64,000 bases of DNA, taken from the NCBI GenBank assembly GCA_963719885.1, contig CAVRDP010000007.1, positions 372,001 through 436,000 on the forward strand, read 5' to 3'. The notes below the pieces were generated by a model that worked only from the letters and a program-made list of their open reading frames with translations, ran no database searches and was not told where the DNA came from. The position numbers and the translations under genes are program-made. Each line of letters begins with the position of its first letter. Position 1 is the stretch's first letter. Origin of the DNA: JANXQG01 sp963719885. GTDB lineage: Bacteria > Planctomycetota > Planctomycetia > Pirellulales > Thermoguttaceae. This document shows positions 58,240-64,000 of the stretch, one piece after another.

Positions 58240-61200
58240 TTGACGGTAAGGCCAGGGCACCTGAGCTGCTGCATATTATCGAGCTTGCCCAAATTTGGTG
58301 GCTGTCACCTTTTCATCCCCCTCCTGAACGCCGACCGGCTGGGCATGGAGACCTGCACGGTGAAGCCCTGGCCGCATCAGAATCGGGTGGCTGACACGAT
58401 CGTCCAGCGGTTTCCCGAGCGGTTCATGCTCTGCGACGAGGTGGGCCTGGGGAAGACGATCGAGTGTGGCATGGCCCTCCGGCAGCTCGACGTGTCGGGT
58501 GTGGTCAAGCGGGTCCTGATCCTCGTGCCCAAGAGCGTCCTGGTGCAGTGGCAGGAGGAGCTATACGAGAAGTTCGCCCTGAACATCCCCCGCTACGATG
58601 GCAGCACGTTCTATGATGTTTTCAACCGCGAGGTGCCTTGGGCAGACGACGGCAACCCCTGGGAAGCCCATCCCATTTTCCTAGCCTCCAGCCAACTGGC
58701 GAAGCGGCGGGACAGGCAAGCCGAACTGCTGGAAGCCCAAGCCTGGGACCTGGTGGTGGTGGACGAGGCACACCACGCCCGCCGCAAGGACTTCCTGAAT
58801 AAGGACCAGTTCCGCCCCAACCGCTTGCTGGAGCTGCTGGGTGGCACGCAGGGACGGCCTGGCCTTGCCGGCAAGACCCGTGGCATGCTGCTGCTGACCG
58901 CCACGCCGATGCAGTTGGACCCCGTGGAGGTCTTCGACCTCTTGAAGCTCCTGGGCATGGGGGGCCGTTGGGGCGTCGAGGGCAACTTCCTGCGGTACTT
59001 CGAGGAGTTGCGACAGCCCTTCGAGAACATCGACTGGTCCTTCATCCTGGGGATGCTCGACGACTTCTTCGCCACCGGCGGCCAATGGGACGATGCTTTC
59101 TGCCGCGTGGCCGAGGGGCGCGTGGGACCCGTGGCCTGGGACCAGATCCGCCGGCTGCCCCGATCGCCCAACGCCGAGAGCGTCATCCGGCAGCTCGACG
59201 GCAGGGCACAGGTCGTGCTCTGCCAGCTCGCCCGCCAGCACACGCCGCTCCGCCGCCACGTCTTCCGCAACACGCGACCGCTGCTGCGGAAATACCGCGA
59301 GCTAGGGTTGCTCAAGGAGAACATCCCCAGCCGTAAGCCGCGACCCGAATGGATCGAAATGACGGACGAGGAGTGGAAGCTGTACCAGCGGATCGAGGAC
59401 TACATCCGCAACCACTACCAGAAGTACGAGGCCGAGCGCAAGGGTCTGGGCTTCATTATGACGGTCTACCGTCGCCGCCTGACCAGCAGCTTCTACGCGA
59501 TCCAACAGAGCCTTCAACGCCGGCTGGACTATCTCAAGGGGGCGGCCCGGAGCTGGCTCGACGACGACGACCTGGACCAGGAAGACCTGGAAGCCGACAT
59601 TACCGAGACGCTCTTTGACGACGGGGAGGAGTTGTCCGAGGGAGATGTGCCGTCGTTGTTCCTGGGCGAGGTCCAGTTCGTCACCGACTTCCTGGCCGAT
59701 CTACGGGGTCTGGGAACTGACAGCAAGTTCGAGCAGGTTGCCCGCGACCTGGCCGAACTGCTCAAGCGACGGGACTCGGTTATCATCTTCACGCAGTACA
59801 CCGACACGATGGACTACCTCCGCGGCAAGCTGCGGCACGTCTACGGTGCCCAGGTGGCTTGCTACAGCGGTCGGGGCGGCGAACTGTGGGACGGCAAGAC
59901 CTGGGTCGGCACCAGCAAGGAGAACATCAAGACGGCCTTCCGCGAGCAGCAGGACATCAAGATCCTGCTCTGCACCGAGTCGGCCTCCGAGGGTCTCAAC
60001 CTCCAGACCTGCGGCGTGCTTATCAACTTCGACTTGCCCTGGAACCCCATGCGGGTGGAGCAGCGGATCGGGCGTATCGACCGCATCGGGCAGGTCTACC
60101 CCGATGTCTGGGTTCGCAACTACTTCTACCAAGACACGGTGGAGGCCGACGTCTACCAGCGGTTGGACGACCGCATCACGTCGTTCGAGAGCGTGGTGGG
60201 CGAGTTGCAGCCGATACTGAGCCAAGTGGCCCGGGTGATCGAGGCGGCAGCCATGGCCAACGACAAGAAACGCGGCGAACTGATTGTCAAGGAGGTCGAG
60301 GAGATCAACCGCCGTGTCCGCTCGGCGGAGATTTCGGCGTTGAACCTCGACAAGTTTGTGGACGACACGGTGGAGGCCGTCGCCGAGGAACCGTCGCCGG
60401 TGACGTTGCCGGAGTTGGAGCGCGCCATCGTGCAGTCGGCGGCCATGCACAGCCGCTTTGAGCCGCACCCGCAGATCGCCGGGGCGCACTTCCTGGACTG
60501 GCATGGGGCCTACGAGGCCGTGACCTTCAACCCAGAGCTGTTCGACCAGCACCCCAACACCCTGCGGCTGATGACCTACGGCAGCGGGCTGCTGGAGGAG
60601 GTTCTCCAGTCTGTGGACCCGCCGGTGGACAGCACGGCTGGCGGGCAGGTCGTCCGGTTAGGCCAGGCGTCCCCGTGGCCCCTGGTGGGCTTCTACGGCA
60701 CCGTGGACAGCCAGTCCGTGCGGACCCTGGGCGAGCTGCGAGCCGTCTTGGACAAGGCCCAGTCAGTCCCCTTGGTCGATGACCAGCGTCAGTGCCTCAT
60801 CGCCCAGTTCAACGCCGCGGCCAGCAAGCTGATGGTCCGCGAGACGAACGCCGCCGACTCCCGCCGCAAGGCGTTCATCTCCTCGCTCACCGAGGAGATC
60901 CGGCAGCTCCTGACCCAGGCCGCCTATATCGAGCTGGCCCAGGCCGCCAACCGTGAACTGTTCGACGAGGAGGACATGCCCCTGGACTTCTCGGACATGG
61001 CCTACGAGCGGCTGAAGCGGCACAAGTTCCCCTTCGCCGGTGCCATCAAGCAGATCGGTGGCGGCCTGCCGCGGCCCCGACCCGAGGACAAGTTCTATTT
61101 GCAAGTGAACGCCTTGCGGCGGGACGTGCTCACCCGCCGCTTCGAGGCCATCCGCAGCAAGCTCTGGCGACCGCCTGCACCAACTCATGGGGGCCAAGCA

Positions 61201-61425
61201 CGTAGGCGAACCAAGTGGCCCCGCCAGTGCCCTTGCTACAGCGGCACCGAAGTTATCGTGTTACAGCCCAGCCGGTACGAGTGGTGGGGACCGCTGATTT
61301 TGGTCTCCAAGAGACGAGGGTGTATTCGGGCGGTGATCCCCAGTGGGCCTGGAGGTGACGCTGATGAAGAAGCCCAAGCACTACGAATGCCACCCCATCT
61401 GCCTTTTGTTCCCGCAGATGGCTGA
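58240..61425 (+). CDS. SNF2-family helicase, DrmD-like (DISARM), 1061 aa
   Basis: Motif I is LCDEVGLGKTIECGMALR (about residues 64-81), motif II DLVVVDEAHHARRKDF (about 170) and motif III LLLTATPMQLDPVEVFDLLK (about 218). The second lobe has SVIIFTQYTDTMDYLRG, TESASEGLNLQTC and QRIGRIDRIGQ (motif VI). Spacing and text such as HPIFLASSQLAKRRDRQ resemble DrmD of class 1 DISARM; this is from memory, not a search. The start is TTG 58240; ATG 58345 is possible, and the N-terminus looks cut short. The tail overlaps the next gene by 62 bases and is atypical after about 61180. Confidence 0.78.
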   Translation: MTVRPGHLSCCILSSLPKFGGCHLFIPLLNADRLGMETCTVKPWPHQNRVADTIVQRFPERFMLCDEVGLGKTIECGMALRQLDVSGVVKRVLILVPKSVLVQWQEELYEKFALNIPRYDGSTFYDVFNREVPWADDGNPWEAHPIFLASSQLAKRRDRQAELLEAQAWDLVVVDEAHHARRKDFLNKDQFRPNRLLELLGGTQGRPGLAGKTRGMLLLTATPMQLDPVEVFDLLKLLGMGGRWGVEGNFLRYFEELRQPFENIDWSFILGMLDDFFATGGQWDDAFCRVAEGRVGPVAWDQIRRLPRSPNAESVIRQLDGRAQVVLCQLARQHTPLRRHVFRNTRPLLRKYRELGLLKENIPSRKPRPEWIEMTDEEWKLYQRIEDYIRNHYQKYEAERKGLGFIMTVYRRRLTSSFYAIQQSLQRRLDYLKGAARSWLDDDDLDQEDLEADITETLFDDGEELSEGDVPSLFLGEVQFVTDFLADLRGLGTDSKFEQVARDLAELLKRRDSVIIFTQYTDTMDYLRGKLRHVYGAQVACYSGRGGELWDGKTWVGTSKENIKTAFREQQDIKILLCTESASEGLNLQTCGVLINFDLPWNPMRVEQRIGRIDRIGQVYPDVWVRNYFYQDTVEADVYQRLDDRITSFESVVGELQPILSQVARVIEAAAMANDKKRGELIVKEVEEINRRVRSAEISALNLDKFVDDTVEAVAEEPSPVTLPELERAIVQSAAMHSRFEPHPQIAGAHFLDWHGAYEAVTFNPELFDQHPNTLRLMTYGSGLLEEVLQSVDPPVDSTAGGQVVRLGQASPWPLVGFYGTVDSQSVRTLGELRAVLDKAQSVPLVDDQRQCLIAQFNAAASKLMVRETNAADSRRKAFISSLTEEIRQLLTQAAYIELAQAANRELFDEEDMPLDFSDMAYERLKRHKFPFAGAIKQIGGGLPRPRPEDKFYLQVNALRRDVLTRRFEAIRSKLWRPPAPTHGGQARRRTKWPRQCPCYSGTEVIVLQPSRYEWWGPLILVSKRRGCIRAVIPSGPGGDADEEAQALRMPPHLPFVPADG

Positions 61426-62698
61426 CGACGCACTGCGGGAACTCGCCGAGGACATCCGCATCAAGGGGCTGCTCCACCCCATTGTCCTCTACGAGGGCAA
61501 GATCCTCGACGGGCGGAACCGCTACCTCGCCTGCCCGATGGCGGGAGTCGAGCCACGGTTCGTAGAGTGGGATGGTAAGGGATCGCCGCTGGAGTGGGTC
61601 ATCTCGGAGAACATGGTCCGCAGGCACTTGACCTCCTCCCAAAGAGCTGTCCTCGCCCTGGAACTGCTGCCCTTGTTGGAGAAGGAAGCCCACGAGCGGA
61701 AGCGGCTTTCGCCGGGGAGGGGAAAAAACACCCGAAAAAACTTTCGGATGTTTTCTGAGAACGGGAACGGGGAAGCCCGGCAGATCGCCGCCCGGATGAC
61801 CAACACCAACTCCGCCTACGTCCAGGGAGCCAAGTTGATCCGGGAGCAGGCACCTGAGCTGGTCGAGAAGGTTCGCGCGGGCGTGCTGAGGATTCCCGAT
61901 GCCGTGCGGCTTGCCAGGCTGCCCGAGGCCGAACGGAGGGGCGTGCTGAGGCATTGTGACGGGCAGCCCATGACTGCGCATGAACTGCGGGACATCACCC
62001 GCCAGGCGAGGACCGAGACACGACAGCGGGCAGCACGGGCGTTCGCCAGGAGCAGCAGGTCGTCCTCGAACCAAGACATCCTCGTGGGGGACATGGGGGT
62101 GCTCTACGACCGTCTCCAGGACGGCTCCGTGGACTTGTTCCTCACCGACCCGCCCTACGCCCGCATCGACCTCTATGAGCGTCTTGCCGAGGTTGCCGCC
62201 GCCAAGCTCAAGCCGGGCGGCTTGTGCCTCGCCTACGCCGGGCAGATCCGCCTGCCGGAGGTGCTGGAGGCGATGGGGCGGCATTTGGCGTACTGGTGGA
62301 CGTTCGCCATCCAGTTCGGCGGTCAGCACTACGCCGTCCACCCCCGCCGCGTCCAGAACAAGTGGAAACCCATCCTGGCCTTCGGCAGGCCGCCGGTCGG
62401 GAAGGCACCGGAGTGGCTCGCCGACATGCTCCAGGGCGGCGGGCGGGACAAGCGGCATCACGACTGGGGACAGGACGAGTCCGAGGCGCAGTACCTGGTA
62501 CGCCACCTCACCGAACCGGGGCAGCTCGTAGTAGACCCGTTCTGCGGCGGCGGTCAGATCCCAGCGGCGTGCAAGGCTCTGGGAAGGAGGTGGCTGGCGA
62601 CGGAGGAGGACAGGGTGACGGCACTGGTGGCGCGGAAGAGGGTGGGGGAGATGCAGGCAACCAATTTGGGAAACCTGCGATCGACCTCATCAGGGTGA
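61364..62698 (+). CDS. ParB-like domain fused to a DNA methyltransferase, 444 aa
   Basis: A strong Shine-Dalgarno (GGAGGTGA) precedes ATG 61364. Residues 1-110 are a ParB N-terminal domain (LAEDIRIKGLLHPIVLYEGK, ILDGRNRYLAC). Residues 240-440 are an amino-methyltransferase in permuted order: catalytic DLFLTDPPYARIDLYE (DPPY) comes before the SAM site LVVDPFCGGGQIPAACKAL. It probably methylates adenine or N4-cytosine at a site chosen through the ParB part (inference). The gene overlaps the helicase and would protect host DNA if the two form a restriction-type system. Confidence 0.82.
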   Translation: MKKPKHYECHPICLLFPQMADDALRELAEDIRIKGLLHPIVLYEGKILDGRNRYLACPMAGVEPRFVEWDGKGSPLEWVISENMVRRHLTSSQRAVLALELLPLLEKEAHERKRLSPGRGKNTRKNFRMFSENGNGEARQIAARMTNTNSAYVQGAKLIREQAPELVEKVRAGVLRIPDAVRLARLPEAERRGVLRHCDGQPMTAHELRDITRQARTETRQRAARAFARSSRSSSNQDILVGDMGVLYDRLQDGSVDLFLTDPPYARIDLYERLAEVAAAKLKPGGLCLAYAGQIRLPEVLEAMGRHLAYWWTFAIQFGGQHYAVHPRRVQNKWKPILAFGRPPVGKAPEWLADMLQGGGRDKRHHDWGQDESEAQYLVRHLTEPGQLVVDPFCGGGQIPAACKALGRRWLATEEDRVTALVARKRVGEMQATNLGNLRSTSSG

Positions 62699-63568
62699 CT
62701 TCGACTCCACCACTTGTGCTTTCGGTAGTCGCTGCCGTTTCCTGGGTTGTGCCTCAGCCAAGTTGATTCTCACGGACAGTTCCTCCAAGAACTTTCGCAC
62801 GACTGCGATGTCATTCTCGGAAATGTTCGCTTCGTCCGGACCAAGGGGCGGCTCATCCATCATTGTCGTTACGTCGATCTTTTGGGAAATCCAGTCGCGC
62901 ACTGCCTGCCCGTCTGTTGGTGGGCTTTCGGCAAGCACATCCAGACACACCGTTCGCAAGGCGATGTTGACAGCCTTCGCCATTACCTGCCCTTGGGTGT
63001 CCGTGAGGCTTTTCCCTTGAAAGTCGCGAAGGAAATCGACCACAGCTAACGCTGCCGCTCGATGGTGCATGAGGATGAGATGCTGCCAGGAAACCGCAAA
63101 ACGCGAAATGTCCAATGCAACCTCGCTCCGTGCATACGAGCTCCCGTTCCGCGTGAGCTCACACGCCCACCAAAGCCTCATCAAGGCATTCTTGCTGTCC
63201 TCCCCAAAAAAACGGTCGAGAGGAACAGGGTCGTCGGCTTTCTCTTGTGCCCACCGCCATCGGACGTAGTCCGGAAACTCAATCACTGTGAGATACTCCC
63301 ATATCCGTTTGTCGGCGGCTTCCCTGCGAGTGAGCCGTAGCGTCGCGTGAACCCGTGGCCCAAGCCATGTATCGGATTTCGAGGGCTCGGACTCGAACCG
63401 TTCCATTGCGGCAGCAACGACCGTGTGGAGGGCGTCGAGGTCAATCTTCCTGCCGATGTCGAGTTCGGTGACGAAATCGTTCGCGTCAATAGACGCCTCC
63501 TTATCCTTACGGAAGTCCTCCGTCACCAGCACCCGCGCTCCCGGATTTAGTCCTTTCAAGATGTTCAT
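62690..63568 (-). CDS. Hypothetical protein, possibly DUF6339-like, 292 aa
   Basis: Intact, with GGAGG eight bases before ATG 63568, overlapping the stop of the upstream gene. Text such as LKGLNPGARVLVTEDFRKD, VRWRWAQEKADDPVPLDRFF and ALMRLWWACELTRNGSSYAR is helical and tryptophan-rich. I associate this pattern loosely with DUF6339, without certainty. It converges on the methyltransferase gene and overlaps its end by nine bases. A defence-island setting is likely, but no function can be stated. Confidence 0.6.
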   Translation of the reverse strand: MNILKGLNPGARVLVTEDFRKDKEASIDANDFVTELDIGRKIDLDALHTVVAAAMERFESEPSKSDTWLGPRVHATLRLTRREAADKRIWEYLTVIEFPDYVRWRWAQEKADDPVPLDRFFGEDSKNALMRLWWACELTRNGSSYARSEVALDISRFAVSWQHLILMHHRAAALAVVDFLRDFQGKSLTDTQGQVMAKAVNIALRTVCLDVLAESPPTDGQAVRDWISQKIDVTTMMDEPPLGPDEANISENDIAVVRKFLEELSVRINLAEAQPRKRQRLPKAQVVESKSP

Positions 63569-63569
63569 A

Positions 63570-64000
63570 TTATTCCTCCGCGTGGTAGTTCTGGACGAAC
63601 CGTCGCAGCGATTCGTTCGCCTTTACGATGTCTCCCACGACCGCCTCGGCCGCGCAAAGAACTCGCCTGCCCCTGACTGGTCGCTCCACTCCCCCGATGC
63701 CATCGACAGAAGCTCCCGATCCGATTTTCCGGCGCGACCTCGGGGAGCACTAGCTTTAGGATCTCGGCCTGCCACGGCTTTTCTGGCCAGTCTGGTTCGC
63801 TCGTGCCATCGTCAATCGAGTCAGTGCGGACCGCGGTGATAGCGTCGGAGATCAACGCCAACCATACGGCTCGGGCGATCCCCGTCCGTTGGAAGTCGTG
63901 AAGACCCCTTTCCGCACCACGCCGATCCCTGCGATCCTTGAGTATCGCCTCCAGCCCCTCGAAGCCCGAGTTCAGCCACAGCTCCGGCACACCGCCAGTG
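63570..64000 (-). pseudogene. Unknown protein, C-terminal part, frameshifted, runs off the window
   Basis: The frame open at the right edge reads LWLNSGFEGLEAILKDRRDR and then ARAVWLALISDAITAVRTD. Two changes of frame (near 63745 and 63650) are needed to reach RELLSMASGEWSDQSGAGEF and VVGDIVKANESLRRFVQNYH before the TAA at 63570. The downstream gene's start is one base after this stop, so the two are coupled. No family is recognised; the N-terminus lies outside the window. Confidence 0.5.

Overview
The window reads as chromosomal DNA of a high-GC planctomycete, probably Pirellulales-like (inference). Pointers are two Uma2 proteins, a DUF4058 protein, a TIGR03067-like lipoprotein, secreted NPCBM/LamG and quinoprotein-like proteins, Tat-exported Gfo/Idh/MocA oxidoreductases, a MoxR - DUF58 - BatA - von Willebrand factor operon, and many dispersed palindromes, several of them inside genes.

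Layout. 1-1650: small genes including a possible zincin. 1764-4434: a five-repeat CRISPR-like array split by an IS1595-family element (1959-4300). The insertion lies in a spacer, with 8-bp target duplications and near-perfect terminal inverted repeats. 4536-5457: two small genes and tRNA-Leu(UAG) with its own promoter and terminator. 5753-14295: a mostly intact forward block with an aldo/keto reductase, cupin, PD-(D/E)XK protein, Uma2 protein, sugar isomerase-like barrel, a coupled ATPase + TOPRIM pair (candidate defence system) and an oxidoreductase. 14397-34205: a long reverse-strand block read from a good promoter at 34356-34384. It encodes a squalene-cyclase-like protein, BatA-like and vWA membrane proteins, a coiled-coil protein, MoxR, DUF58, a quinoprotein-like protein and a LamG/NPCBM protein. 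Most of it below 30.5 kb is broken by small frameshifts. 34568-46763: a pectate-lyase-like protein, an ISKra4-type transposase, a DUF4058 protein, a thioredoxin-fold protein, Uma2, an aspartic protease, HslU, a shortened DUF6807 protein, an oxidoreductase, a RAYT remnant and a TPR protein. 46865-52476: glycosyltransferases carrying in-frame palindrome insertions and an IS1182-family element. 52506-57972: a lipoprotein, a collapsed group II intron, a TPR protein and an RHS C-terminal fragment. 58240-64000: the edge of a defence-like island with a DrmD-like SNF2 helicase, a ParB-methyltransferase fusion and two unknown reverse-strand genes.

The most distinctive signal is structural. A family of tiny hairpins has a near-constant TACT loop, constant GGGC/CG flanks and stems that differ but stay paired. 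Copies sit inside genes and inside the loops of other palindromes. Many genes carry single-base frame breaks. Because conserved genes such as MoxR are hit at short intervals, consensus sequence error is at least as likely as real decay, and each affected entry says so.
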